Source: JBOHRN01 sp050732775 (GTDB lineage: Bacteria > Gemmatimonadota > Gemmatimonadetes > Longimicrobiales > Longimicrobiaceae). From it: DNA of 64,000 bases. Made by a program: the position numbers and the translations under genes. This document shows, one piece after another, positions 26,436-35,173 of this stretch. The stretch lies in assembly GCA_050732775.1 (NCBI GenBank), contig JBOHRN010000009.1:23672-87671 (forward strand), read 5' to 3'. The notes beneath the pieces were generated by a model, which made no database searches, was not told the origin of the DNA, and was given only the letters and a program-made list of their open reading frames with translations. Position 1 is the first letter of the stretch; each line of letters starts with the position of its first letter.

Positions 26436-27767
26436 TTACGATTCTGAGTTTGCTATCCTTTGTACCACGTGCCTGTACCCCTCCGCGTGCAGGACGCGGA
26501 TGGGCGCGCCCGCTTCTATCCACGGACCGTCCGACACCACGTCCAGACGCTCGTCGCCGAAGCGGCCCGAACCCGCGGGTCGCAGGTCGGTGAGGGCCAC
26601 CCCCTCCCTGCCCACCAACTCCGGGCGGGCGTCGCTGGAGGCGTAGCCGGATTCGCGGCTGGTGCTCTCGGTCAGAAAGACGCCGCGCGCTCGCCGGTCG
26701 GCCGGGAGCCGGCGCGCCAGCTGCCAGCCGATAAAGGTTACTGCCACCACGGAGACCGCGATCACGGCCGCCGCGGTGGCGAAGTCGGAGGCGGTGGGGA
26801 AGCTCCCGATCATGCTCAGGAAGATACTGGCCACCACCGCGGCGATGCCGAGCACCCCGGCGATACCGAAACCGGGGATCACCAGCGCCTCCAGCAGCAG
26901 CAGGAGCACGCCCGCAGCCAACAGGATCAACGACTCCCACCCGGCCAGCCCGATGATGTAGTGGCTGCCGAAGAAGGCGCCCAGGAAGGTGATGCCCACC
27001 AAGCCCGGTAGCCCGAAGCCCGGGGTCTTGATCTCGATCAGGAGCCCGAGAAAGCCGAGGGAAAGTAAAAACGGCGCCACCAGCGGGTTGGTGAGGAAGC
27101 GCACCAGCCGTTCGGCCCAGTTGGCGCGCGCTCTCTCCACGGTGGCGCCAGCGGAGCCGATCTCGCCCAGTAGAGCCGCGAAGTCCGCCGTCTCCCGGGC
27201 GAATCCGAGGGCCACCGCTTCGCCGGTACTCAGCGTGAGTAGCTTGCCCCGCTCGACCACCCCCTCGATCTCGATATCCGGGTCGACCATCGCCTCGGCG
27301 ACGCGGGGGTCGAGCCCTTGTTCGGCCGCCAGGGCGCGAAATTCGGAACGCATCACGCTGACCACCTTTTCGGGCGCGGTCTCCCCGCCCCCGGTCACCG
27401 GGGTGGCTGCCCCCAGCAGCGAGCCGGGGCGCATGTAGATACGGTCCGCAGCCAGCGCGATCATGGCACCGGCCGAAAGCGCCCGCCGGTTGACCAGAGC
27501 GTACACCGGCACCCCGGCGTCGCGCACCGCGTCGGTAATCTGCTGGGCCGCGTCGATCCGGCCGCCGGGGGTGTTGATATCCAGAACCACGGCGGCGGCG
27601 CCCGCGGCTTCGGCTTCGGAGAGGGCCCGTTTCACGAAGGGGGCGAGCCCCATCTCTACCGTCCCGTCCACCGGTACCCGGTGTACGGTCTGGGCGGCGA
27701 GCGTCGCTACCGGCGCGCCGATGAGGAGAAGCGCCGCGAGCCGAAGAAGCGACAAGAAAGCGGGCAT
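26436..27767 (-). CDS. nfeD: NfeD-family membrane serine protease
   Basis: A 443-residue NfeD1b-type protein: a signal peptide, a ClpP-class periplasmic serine protease domain (VVLDINTPGGRIDAAQQI, then the catalytic Ser in NRRALSAGAMIALAADRIYM), four to five membrane helices and a C-terminal OB-fold NfeD domain with LVGREGVALTDLRPAGSGRF. Members cleave stomatin or flotillin-type partners or act in the same microdomain. The gene is 22 bases ahead of floA. Its 3' neighbour confirms the partner. Confidence 0.94.
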   Translation of the reverse strand: MPAFLSLLRLAALLLIGAPVATLAAQTVHRVPVDGTVEMGLAPFVKRALSEAEAAGAAAVVLDINTPGGRIDAAQQITDAVRDAGVPVYALVNRRALSAGAMIALAADRIYMRPGSLLGAATPVTGGGETAPEKVVSVMRSEFRALAAEQGLDPRVAEAMVDPDIEIEGVVERGKLLTLSTGEAVALGFARETADFAALLGEIGSAGATVERARANWAERLVRFLTNPLVAPFLLSLGFLGLLIEIKTPGFGLPGLVGITFLGAFFGSHYIIGLAGWESLILLAAGVLLLLLEALVIPGFGIAGVLGIAAVVASIFLSMIGSFPTASDFATAAAVIAVSVVAVTFIGWQLARRLPADRRARGVFLTESTSRESGYASSDARPELVGREGVALTDLRPAGSGRFGDERLDVVSDGPWIEAGAPIRVLHAEGYRHVVQRIANSES

Positions 27768-27847
27768 GGGAGAGCGCTATTGAACCGTCCGCAAGGTAGC
27801 ACCGTAGCTCGCTAGGGGCAATACCGTTTGGTTCGCTGAGGGCGCTC

Positions 27848-28321
27848 TTATGACGAATGGTCGTGGATGATCTTCCACCCCGCCGCGCTACGCACCAGCA
27901 GCAGCGAAAACCACCCGCGCGCGCTCTCCTCTCCGCTCTCCCGGTCCGCTAGCAGCCAGCGTCCCACCGCCAGGGCGTGGTCCGGCCCCAGCCGGGTGAC
28001 CTCGACCTCCTCGAAGCGGAGAGTGCTCTCGGGCGCGCCCGCCCCAAAGTAGGAGCTCCGGTACCTCTCGCGGACCTCCCGTTTGCCCCTGAGCAGCTCT
28101 TCCCCGCCCGCGAAGGTGATGCGCTCCGAGTCGAGGTACGGCTCCAGGAAGCCGTCCAGGTCGCCCCGGTTCCACGCCCCGGCCGAACTCTCCAGCACGG
28201 AGACGATCTCGGCGCGGGTGGTGGCGTTAGCCGGAACGGGGGCGGGCGAAAAGGCCGCGCGCGGCGCGCACCCGGCCCCGGCCAGGAGCCAGGAGAGGGC
28301 GATAAGTGGTAAGATTTTCAT
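27848..28321 (-). CDS. SnoaL/DUF4440-like lipoprotein
   Basis: A 157-residue secreted protein. The N-terminus MKILPLIALSWLLAGAGC is a lipoprotein signal with lipobox AGAGC. The mature part has the NTF2-like pattern of DUF4440/SnoaL: AGAWNRGDLDGFLEPYLD, ITFAGGEELLRGKREVRERY and a final GWKIIHDHSS. Proteins of this fold bind small hydrophobic ligands or are enzymes; the role here is unknown. Upstream in-frame ATG codons exist but would precede the signal peptide by 26 residues. Confidence 0.82.
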   Translation of the reverse strand: MKILPLIALSWLLAGAGCAPRAAFSPAPVPANATTRAEIVSVLESSAGAWNRGDLDGFLEPYLDSERITFAGGEELLRGKREVRERYRSSYFGAGAPESTLRFEEVEVTRLGPDHALAVGRWLLADRESGEESARGWFSLLLVRSAAGWKIIHDHSS

Positions 28322-28422
28322 AGCGTTTCTCCGTGCCGTAAAGGGTTTGAACATCCGTTTGACAGGGCTCCCGCCGACACCTACTTTCTTGCGCCTCATC
28401 CATACAGCGGCCGGCAGCCACC

Positions 28423-28809
28423 GTGAAAAGCAAGCTCATCTTGATCGTAGACGACGATGCGGACACCCGCGAGGTGTTCTCGCAGTTCCTCGTCCACCAC
28501 GGGTACCAGGTGGCGACCGCGTTCACCGGCGAGCAGGCGATGCAAGCTCTTCGCCAAGAGTTGCCCGACCTGGTGGTGATGGACCTAGCCATTCCCTCGG
28601 TGGACGGGTGGACGTTGACCACCCTCCTCAAGGGCGACCAACGAACCCGCCACGTCCCTATAGTAGTGGTGAGCGCGCACGTGGAGAAGGAAGACCGCGC
28701 GCGGGCCGAGCGGGCGGGGTGCGACGCCTTCCTCGGCAAGCCGTGCCGGCCCCAAACCCTCCTCGCCACGGTACAAGGGTTGCTCGAAGCCGGCGGCGCG
28801 GGGGGCTGA
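28423..28809 (+). CDS. Single-domain response regulator (CheY-like)
   Basis: A 128-residue receiver domain with no output domain. The acidic pocket is VDDDAD (Asp10-12), the phospho-acceptor is Asp54 in LVVMDLAIPS, the switch Ser is at 84 in VVVSAHV and Lys106 is in FLGKPCRP. It starts with GTG. No histidine kinase is next to it, so it is an orphan regulator, perhaps working by protein contact. The short C-terminal helix ends in Gly-rich residues. Confidence 0.92.
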   Translation: MKSKLILIVDDDADTREVFSQFLVHHGYQVATAFTGEQAMQALRQELPDLVVMDLAIPSVDGWTLTTLLKGDQRTRHVPIVVVSAHVEKEDRARAERAGCDAFLGKPCRPQTLLATVQGLLEAGGAGG

Positions 28810-28857
28810 ACGCCGGAGCTCCGGGGAACTTCCCTTCACCCGGTTCGCTATCAAGGT

Positions 28858-28872
28858 AGTGTGTGGCACACT
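28858..28872. promoter_or_regulatory. 15-base inverted repeat before the TonB plug gene
   Basis: AGTGTG and CACACT surround a TGG centre, making a perfect six-base inverted repeat 40 bases before the GTG start at 28912. It lies in the only gap ahead of that gene. The arrangement resembles a repressor operator, but no regulator can be named. Confidence 0.3.
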
Positions 28873-28911
28873 CCGGCGCTAGCCGGATTACTTTTCGCGG
28901 AGGGGGGTCCC

Positions 28912-29694
28912 GTGGGCCGATTCCCTACTCGCGGCGCCTTTCCCCTGCTGCTGGCGGCGCCGTTCCTCTTCTTCTCCGCGCCGCTTTTGGCCCAGGCCGG
29001 CGGCGCCGTGCTCGAACTGTACGTCTCCTCGGCCGAGACCGGCCAGCCCCTGTCCGGCGCCCAGATCACGGTGGAGGGTACCGGCGCGGGCGGCGTCACC
29101 GCTAGCGACGGCTGGCTCCGGCTCTCCCGGCTTCTGCCGGGACCGCGTACCGTTAGGGTCCGCTTTCTCGGCTACGCCTCCGACAGCGCCAATGTCAACT
29201 TGTCGGTCAGCCGAGTCTCCCGCGTCGGCTTCCAGTTGCGGGTCGAGCCGATCCCCCTGCAAACCCTGGAGGTCCGAGCCAGCGCTACCGCGAGCGGCAA
29301 GATGGCGGATTTTTTCCGGCGCCGGGAGCGGGGCTTCGGCTACTTCCTCACCCATGACCAGATCCGCGACATCGACCCCATGCAGGTAAGCGACCTGCTC
29401 CGCCGCGTGCCCGGGGTCCGGCTCCGCTGCGGGGTGGGCGGCTGCCGGCCGGAGATGGGGCGGTTGGGCGGGCGCTACTGCCCCATCCAGTACTACCTGG
29501 ACGGCATCCCCGCTTACGGGTTGCGGGTTGACAACCTTTCCGCGCGCGACCTGGAAGGGGTGGAGGTCTATGCGGGCGCGTCGGTGGTCCCGCCCGAGTT
29601 CAACCGGGGTACGGCCAACTGCGGAGTGATCGTGATCTGGACCATCGACCCCGCGCTGGAGCGCGAGCGCAACCGGCGCAACCGGGGAGGGTAA
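28912..29694 (+). CDS. TonB-dependent receptor plug-domain protein without a barrel
   Basis: A 260-residue exported protein. A signal peptide (residues 1-28, ending FFSAPLLAQA) is followed by a carboxypeptidase-regulatory-like domain (SAETGQPLSGAQITVEGTG) and a TonB receptor plug-like domain with IRDIDPMQVSDLLRRVPGVR and YYLDGIPAYGLRVDNLSARD. The barrel of true TonB receptors is absent and the protein ends with GVIVIWTIDPALERER. The start is GTG at 28912 because a strong ribosome site (GGAGGGGGG, 28899-28907) lies five bases ahead; the frame is open 17 codons further upstream. Such plug-only proteins are known but their function is not. Confidence 0.8.
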   Translation: MGRFPTRGAFPLLLAAPFLFFSAPLLAQAGGAVLELYVSSAETGQPLSGAQITVEGTGAGGVTASDGWLRLSRLLPGPRTVRVRFLGYASDSANVNLSVSRVSRVGFQLRVEPIPLQTLEVRASATASGKMADFFRRRERGFGYFLTHDQIRDIDPMQVSDLLRRVPGVRLRCGVGGCRPEMGRLGGRYCPIQYYLDGIPAYGLRVDNLSARDLEGVEVYAGASVVPPEFNRGTANCGVIVIWTIDPALERERNRRNRGG

Positions 29695-29701
29695 GGGTCC
29701 C

Positions 29702-30313
29702 TCACCCCTTTTCCGCCTCGCCGGCTTCCCCCGTCGCTGCCAGCGGCCGGAGTCGCGACACGGCGGGCAACGAGACAACGGCCAGCCGCGGGGCGGGCGC
29801 GCCGATCAGGAAGCGGCGCGCCCCCTGCCACGCTAACCGGCCGAGCGTAGGCCCGAGCGGACGCTCCACCACCCGGCGGGCCCCGGGGCTGGCGTGGATA
29901 AAGCGACCGTCACCCACATAGAGGCCCACGTGGGTCACCCGGCCGCCGCGGCCGAAGACGAGCACGTCGCCGGGGCTCAGCCGGTCGATATCCCGGGGGA
30001 TCTCCATGCCCGCCCGGGCCTGCCGCCGAGAGGTGCGGGGCACGCGCCTCTCGACTCGTTCCATCAGGTAGCGGACCAGGCCGCTGCAGTCGAACCCTTC
30101 GCCCGGGCTGGCTCCCCCGAAGCGGTAACGGCTGCCGAGTTGGGCGCGGGCCAGGACCACCACCGAGTCCTGGAGCGTGGGGGCGTCCTCGAACGAGACG
30201 GTACCTCCCCCGCCTCCCCGCCCCTCGGGGAGCTGCGCGGTCGCAGCCGGGACCCAAAGCAAAAGGCCGGTACAGGCAGTTACGGTTACCGTATATACTT
30301 TGCTACGTGACAT
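29702..30313 (-). CDS. NlpC/P60 family cell-wall peptidase
   Basis: A 203-residue secreted cysteine peptidase that cleaves peptidoglycan stem peptides. A signal peptide (VTACTGLLLWVPAATA) precedes a Gly-rich linker and the NlpC/P60 core: Cys76 in GEGFDCSGLVRYLME, His128 in RVTHVGLYVG and His140 in RFIHASPGA. The C-terminus continues with an Ala/Pro-rich tail. The ATG at 30313 is preceded by an AAGGATGG ribosome site; an upstream start adds 25 unlikely residues. It is convergent with the plug gene. Confidence 0.9.
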   Translation of the reverse strand: MSRSKVYTVTVTACTGLLLWVPAATAQLPEGRGGGGGTVSFEDAPTLQDSVVVLARAQLGSRYRFGGASPGEGFDCSGLVRYLMERVERRVPRTSRRQARAGMEIPRDIDRLSPGDVLVFGRGGRVTHVGLYVGDGRFIHASPGARRVVERPLGPTLGRLAWQGARRFLIGAPAPRLAVVSLPAVSRLRPLAATGEAGEAEKG

Positions 30314-30413
30314 TTTGCCATCCTTGCCGGTTTTTGTCGAACGGCGCGCATACACCCACCGATCAGGCAAGGTTCCATGACAAGACAAAGGTCCGGTAGA
30401 TCGCTGACCTTCG

Positions 30414-31604
30414 CTATTGTCGGTAGAGCAGGCACTCCCGCCGCCGCTCGCGGAACGCCTCCAACTCTCGCTTCCACTCTGCTGGTAACTCGTGCACGGG
30501 GCGCCCGTCCAGCAGGGTCTGCCGGAAGAGGGAAGAACCGGTGAGCAGGTCGATGGCGGGCGGGTCGGAGACGAATTCGTACGGCTCGGTCCGCCAGCCG
30601 AAGTTCTCCGGGTCCGTCTGGTACACCGCCTCCAACACCACCATCCCGAGCAGGAAGGGGGTCAACTTATCCCGCTCCAGGACGTGGACCTCGACCCCGC
30701 CGCACAGATGGCCGGCGTGCTTTTCGAAGGTGGGTATGAATGAGGCGGGCCGGAACGCTACTCCCTCCAACCCCGCCCCGCGCGCCCCCTCTGCGCACCG
30801 CCCGGCCAGCCCTCGCGGGTCCAGCCACGGTGCCCCGGCCAGGTGAAAGGGGCGGGTGGTTCCGCGCCCCTCGGAGACGTTGGTGGCCTCGAAGAGACAC
30901 ATGCCGGGGTAGACGGCCGCGGTCTCCAGCGTCGGTATGTTGGGGGAGGGGTACACCCAGGGGAGTCCGGTCTGGTCGAACCAGGAGTCGCGCCGCCACC
31001 CCCGGCAGGGGATCACCTCGACCTCGCACTCCACGCCGCAGTGGCGGGTAAAGTAGAGCGCCAGCTCCCCCGCCGTCATACCGTGGCGGACCGCCAGCGG
31101 AAAAGCGCCCACGAAGCTCTGGTAGCCGGGGTGGACCAAAGGACCCTCGGTGGCCGTGCCCCCTAGCGGGTTGGGGCGGTCGAGCACCACCACCCGGGTG
31201 CCCGTCCGGCCCGCCACTTCCATCAGGTAGCCAAGGGTCGCCTGGTAGGTGTAGTAGCGGGCGCCGATGTCCTGGATGTCGAAGAAGACCGTGTCAAGGT
31301 CTTCCAGGGTTTCGGGGGCCGGGTGAAGCGACTCTTCCGAGTCGCCGTAGAGGGAGACGGTGGGGAGACCGGTGACCGCATCCGGCTGCTCGTCCACGCC
31401 CTCCATCATCTGGACTGCGGCGCGCGTCCCGTGCTCTGGCCCGAATAGCCGCACCAGGTCGAAACCGGCTTCCGGCAGCAGCTCCGCGGCGTGTCGCAAC
31501 CGGCGGTCCACGGCGGTGTGGTTACAACAGAGGCCGGCCCGGGCGCCCGCAAACTCCCCGGTCTTCTCGCCCAGGAGCACTTCGAGCCCGGGTACGACGC
31601 TCAC
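30414..31604 (-). CDS. namZ: NamZ-family exo-beta-N-acetylmuramidase (DUF1343)
   Basis: A 396-residue member of DUF1343, the family of NamZ, which releases N-acetylmuramic acid from muropeptide ends in peptidoglycan recycling. Conserved blocks are seen: AGLCCNHTAVDRRL, RLFGPEHGTRA, FFDIQDIGARYYTYQATLGY, VVLDRPNPLGG and PWVYPSPNIPTLETAAVYPG. The length is typical, but there is no clear signal peptide, so it would act in the cytoplasm unless exported some other way. It starts three bases after the pdhC stop and is therefore the last gene of the lipA-pdhABC operon. Confidence 0.92.
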   Translation of the reverse strand: MSVVPGLEVLLGEKTGEFAGARAGLCCNHTAVDRRLRHAAELLPEAGFDLVRLFGPEHGTRAAVQMMEGVDEQPDAVTGLPTVSLYGDSEESLHPAPETLEDLDTVFFDIQDIGARYYTYQATLGYLMEVAGRTGTRVVVLDRPNPLGGTATEGPLVHPGYQSFVGAFPLAVRHGMTAGELALYFTRHCGVECEVEVIPCRGWRRDSWFDQTGLPWVYPSPNIPTLETAAVYPGMCLFEATNVSEGRGTTRPFHLAGAPWLDPRGLAGRCAEGARGAGLEGVAFRPASFIPTFEKHAGHLCGGVEVHVLERDKLTPFLLGMVVLEAVYQTDPENFGWRTEPYEFVSDPPAIDLLTGSSLFRQTLLDGRPVHELPAEWKRELEAFRERRRECLLYRQ

Positions 31605-31607
31605 GTG

Positions 31608-32921
31608 CTAAGCTAACATCATCATAGGGTCTTCCAGGTTGCGCACCAGGGTTTGCAGGAAGCGGGCGCCGGTGGCCCCGTCGACCACCCGGTGGTCGCA
31701 CGAGAGGGTGATCCTCATGCGCTGCCGCACCACCGCTTCCCCGCCCCGGGCCACCACCCGGTCGGCCACCGCCCCTACCGCCAGGATGGCGGCCTCGGGC
31801 GGGTTGATGACCGCGGTGAACTCTTCTATGCCGAACATCCCCAGGTTGGAGACCGAGAAGGTGGCGCCCGTGTACTCTTCCGGCTTGAGCTTCTTGTCGC
31901 GGGCGCGCCCGGCCAGCTCGACCACCTCGGCCGCGATCTCACCGATCCCCTTGCGGTCGGCGTCGCGCACCACCGGGGTTATGAGCCCCTCTTCCACCGC
32001 CACGGCGACGCCTATGTGAACGCCTGTAAACCGGCGGATCGCCTCCCCCCTCCAACTCGCGTTCACCATGGGGTGCTTGCGGAGCGCCGCGGCCACCGCC
32101 TTGAGGATGAGGTCGTTGACCGAAACCCTGCCTCCCTCGTCCTGCAACTCTTGATTGAGCCGTTCGCGCAGCGCCATCGCCTCGCCCATGTCGACCTCGC
32201 GGGTGAGGAAGAAGTGGGGAACGGGGCCGATGGACTGGGCCAGCCGCTTGGCGATGGTCTTGCGCATCTGGGAGAGGGGAAGGTCGCGGTACTGCTCCTC
32301 ACCCTCCGCGCGCGCGGGGACCCCTGCTTCCGCCGCGGCGGGCGGGCCCTCTTCGAGGGCGGCCTCGACGTCGCGCTTGACCACCCGGCCACCCGGCCCG
32401 GAGCCCTCGAGGGAGCCGAGCTCGAGCCCCGCCTCTTGGGCCAGCTTGCGGGCCAGGGGAGACGCCTTGACCCGGCCGCCCGGCTCCTTTTCGTCGCCGG
32501 GCGGTTCGGGCTCTTCCTCCTCTTCGGGTGCTTCTTCTACCTCTTCCTTCTCGGCCCCTTCTGCTTCCTTTTTCTCCTCTTTTTCCTCGGGCTCTTCCTG
32601 TTCCTCCGGCTCCTCTTTGCCCTCTTCCGATTTACCCTCTTCCGGGGCCGCGCCCTCGCCGGCCAGTTCGGAGACATCTTCGTCCTCGGCCGCGATCACG
32701 CCGATCACCGCGCCCACCGCGGCGGTCTCGCCCTCGCCGATGAGCCGCTTGCGGAGCACGCCCGCCCCCCGCGCGGCCAGCTCCATGGTGGCCTTGTCGG
32801 TTTCGACCTCGGCGAGGACGTCGCCCTCGGCGACTTCGTCGCCCTCACTCTTGAGCCAGGATACCAGCGTGCCCTCCTCCATGGTGGGGGAGAGGGCTTC
32901 CATGTAGACTTTTGTCGCCAT
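31608..32921 (-). CDS. pdhC: Pyruvate dehydrogenase E2, dihydrolipoamide acetyltransferase
   Basis: A 437-residue E2 subunit. The lipoyl domain (1-80) holds the modified Lys in VETDKATMELAARG. Residues 85-145 form an extremely Glu-rich linker. A peripheral subunit-binding domain follows (SPLARKLAQEAGLELGSLEG), then the catalytic domain with the His in SCDHRVVDGATGARF. It transfers acetyl groups to CoA in the pyruvate dehydrogenase complex. The start is the ATG at 32921; the open frame further upstream belongs to the antisense of pdhB. The neighbours pdhA, pdhB and lipA confirm the complex. Confidence 0.95.
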   Translation of the reverse strand: MATKVYMEALSPTMEEGTLVSWLKSEGDEVAEGDVLAEVETDKATMELAARGAGVLRKRLIGEGETAAVGAVIGVIAAEDEDVSELAGEGAAPEEGKSEEGKEEPEEQEEPEEKEEKKEAEGAEKEEVEEAPEEEEEPEPPGDEKEPGGRVKASPLARKLAQEAGLELGSLEGSGPGGRVVKRDVEAALEEGPPAAAEAGVPARAEGEEQYRDLPLSQMRKTIAKRLAQSIGPVPHFFLTREVDMGEAMALRERLNQELQDEGGRVSVNDLILKAVAAALRKHPMVNASWRGEAIRRFTGVHIGVAVAVEEGLITPVVRDADRKGIGEIAAEVVELAGRARDKKLKPEEYTGATFSVSNLGMFGIEEFTAVINPPEAAILAVGAVADRVVARGGEAVVRQRMRITLSCDHRVVDGATGARFLQTLVRNLEDPMMMLA

Positions 32922-32938
32922 AATCGTTTCTTGGCGTG

Positions 32939-33928
32939 TTACCGGCCGTTCCGGTAGAGCACTTGGTTCACCTTTTCGACCACCAGTTCGGGGCTGGGCT
33001 TGGCCAGCTTTTCCAGCCCCTTGGCGTAAGGCATAGGCACGTCGGCCTGGGTGACCCGCAGCACGGGCGCGTCCAACTGGTCGAAGGCCTCTTCCTGGAT
33101 GATCGCCGCCAAAGTGGCGGTAACGCCGCCGAACGGCCACCCCTCCTCCAGGAGCACCACCCGGTTGGTCTTGGCCACCGTCTCGAGGACGGCGTCGACG
33201 TCGAGAGGCCGCAGCGAGCGGAGGTCGAGAACCTCGGCATCGACCCCGTCCCGGGACAGCGTTTGGGCGGCTTGCAGGGCAATGTGAATCATCTTCCCGT
33301 GGGTGATGATAGAGACGTCCGAACCCTTCCGCTTGAGCTCGGCGACGCCGAGCGGGATCACGTGATCGTCGCCCTCGGGGACTTCTCCCTTGAGGTTGTA
33401 GAGCATCTCGCCCTCGAAAAAGCAGACCGGGTCGTCGTCCCGGATGGCGGCTTTGAGGAGCCCCTTCGCGTCGGCGGGGGTTCCCGGCACCGCCACCTTG
33501 AGGCCGGGAAAGTGAGCGTTACTCGCCTCTAGCGCCTGGGAGTGCTGGGCCGAGAGTTGCAGTGCGGCGCCGCTGGGGCCGCGGAAGGTGACGGGGATGT
33601 GGAACTGGCCGCCGGTCATGGAGAGCATCTTGGCGGCCGAGTTGAAGAGCTGGTCGTAGGCGAGGATGGCGAAGTTCCAGGTCATGAACTCGATCACGGG
33701 TCGGAGCCCCACCATCGCCGCCCCCACCCCCAGCCCGGCGAAGCTGAGTTCGGTGATGGGGGTGTCCACCACCCGCCGCTCGCCGAAGCGGTCCAGGAGC
33801 CCCTTGGAGACCTTGTAGGCGCCGTTGTACACGCCGACCTCCTCGCCCATGAGGAAGACGTCGGGGTCTCTCTCCATCTCCTCGGCGAGGGCCTGGTTGA
33901 GGGCCTCCCGGTAGGTGATTTCGGGCAT
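32939..33928 (-). CDS. pdhB: Pyruvate dehydrogenase E1 beta subunit
   Basis: A 329-residue E1-beta transketolase-like subunit. It has the usual N-terminus (ITYREALNQALAEEMERDPD), VFLMGEEVGVYNGAYKVSKG, and the C-terminal transketolase domain with VLDLRSLRPLDVDAVLETV. It pairs with pdhA (34 bases upstream) to decarboxylate pyruvate and acetylate the lipoyl arm of E2. The gene ends 17 bases before pdhC. Confidence 0.96.
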   Translation of the reverse strand: MPEITYREALNQALAEEMERDPDVFLMGEEVGVYNGAYKVSKGLLDRFGERRVVDTPITELSFAGLGVGAAMVGLRPVIEFMTWNFAILAYDQLFNSAAKMLSMTGGQFHIPVTFRGPSGAALQLSAQHSQALEASNAHFPGLKVAVPGTPADAKGLLKAAIRDDDPVCFFEGEMLYNLKGEVPEGDDHVIPLGVAELKRKGSDVSIITHGKMIHIALQAAQTLSRDGVDAEVLDLRSLRPLDVDAVLETVAKTNRVVLLEEGWPFGGVTATLAAIIQEEAFDQLDAPVLRVTQADVPMPYAKGLEKLAKPSPELVVEKVNQVLYRNGR

Positions 33929-33961
33929 GGGCTTAGCGGGGAGCGTGACGGGGAGCTCGGC

Positions 33962-35173
33962 TCACCGCTCCCTACCGTCGAGGAAGAGCCGGCCGTTGAC
34001 CTCGCTGTTCCGGTACACGTCCTGCCAGAGCGAATCCGGTTCGGGGTCTGGCTGCTCCTCGGCCCAGTCAAACGCTTCCTGGGCGAGCTCCTTGACCTCT
34101 TGGTCCAGCTTTTCGAGTTCGTCCTGGGAGAGCAATCCGGCTTCGTCGAGTACGTCGGCGAAGGCGCGGATGGGGTCCTTTTCCTTTTCACGCTCGACGT
34201 CTTCCTTGGTCCGGTAAACCCCCGAGACCGGGTCCGACATGGAGTGCCCCACGTAGCGGTAGGTACGCGCCTCGATGAGCGTGGGGCCGCTGCCCGAGCG
34301 GGCGCGCTCCACCGCCTGCTTGATTACCCGGTGCACGTCGAGCACGTCCATGCCGTCGGCGATGGCCGAAGGCATGGCGTAGGCGCTCGCCTTCTGGGAG
34401 ATGTCGTAGAGAGAAGACGCCCGCTCCCACGCCGTGCCCATGCCGAAGCGGTTGTTCTCGACCACGAAGACGACGGGGAGCTCCCAGAGCGCGGCCATGT
34501 TGAGCGACTCGTGAAAGGCCCCCTGGTTGACCGCCGCCTCGCCCATGTAGACCTGGATGACGCGCTCCTCCTGGCGGTACTTGATGGCCCACGCCACACC
34601 CAGCGCCAGGGGGATCTGACCCCCCACGATGCCGTGCCCGCCCAGGTAGTTCTTCCCCTTGTCGAACATATGCATGGAGCCCCCCTTGCCCCGCGAGCAG
34701 CCGGCCTCTTTTCCGAACAGCTCGGCCATCACCACCTTCGGGTCTATACCCACCAGCAGGGCGTGGACGTGTTCCCGGTACGCGGTCATCAGGTAGTCGT
34801 CTTCGGTCTGGGCGTAGACTCCGCCCGCGGCGACCGCCTCTTGGCCGATGTAGAGGTGGCAAAAACCGCCGATCTTGCCCAAGGCGTACGCCTCGGCCGC
34901 CTTCTCCTCGAAGCGGCGGCCCAGGAGCATGTCGTGCATGATGGCGCGCAGCTTTTTCTCGCCGAGACCCTGCAGCCGCTCCTCCAGCGAAAGGTCGGGC
35001 TTGCTGGCCCGTTCCCAGTGGACGTCGCGCTCCGGGGCCGGCTGCGACCGCTCCTCACTCTCGGAGTCCGGGGTCTCGCCGGCCGCCCCTTTCGGCTCGC
35101 TGGGCGGCGCCCCCGGCGCGGACTCCTTCTCCCGCTTCCGCTTGCGTCTTTTGGTACCGCTCTCGGGCGTCAT
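33962..35173 (-). CDS. pdhA: Pyruvate dehydrogenase E1 alpha subunit
   Basis: A 403-residue thiamine-diphosphate subunit. The first 70 residues are a charged, low-complexity extension (KRRKRKREKES, then Pro/Glu-rich). The core shows GRRFEEKAAEAYALGKIGGF, YREHVHALLVG, GGSMHMFD and RTYRYVGHSMSDP. The ThDP-Mg motif, normally GDGxxN, reads MGEAAVNQGAFHESLN, so Asp is Glu and the second Gly is Ala. Its ATG overlaps the lipA stop as ATGA. The family assignment is certain. Confidence 0.94.
   Translation of the reverse strand: MTPESGTKRRKRKREKESAPGAPPSEPKGAAGETPDSESEERSQPAPERDVHWERASKPDLSLEERLQGLGEKKLRAIMHDMLLGRRFEEKAAEAYALGKIGGFCHLYIGQEAVAAGGVYAQTEDDYLMTAYREHVHALLVGIDPKVVMAELFGKEAGCSRGKGGSMHMFDKGKNYLGGHGIVGGQIPLALGVAWAIKYRQEERVIQVYMGEAAVNQGAFHESLNMAALWELPVVFVVENNRFGMGTAWERASSLYDISQKASAYAMPSAIADGMDVLDVHRVIKQAVERARSGSGPTLIEARTYRYVGHSMSDPVSGVYRTKEDVEREKEKDPIRAFADVLDEAGLLSQDELEKLDQEVKELAQEAFDWAEEQPDPEPDSLWQDVYRNSEVNGRLFLDGRER

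Noticed and set aside
30314..30413. c-di-AMP (ydaO) riboswitch before the NlpC/P60 gene
   Set aside because: These riboswitches often precede NlpC/P60 genes, but the conserved ydaO core blocks are not present here.
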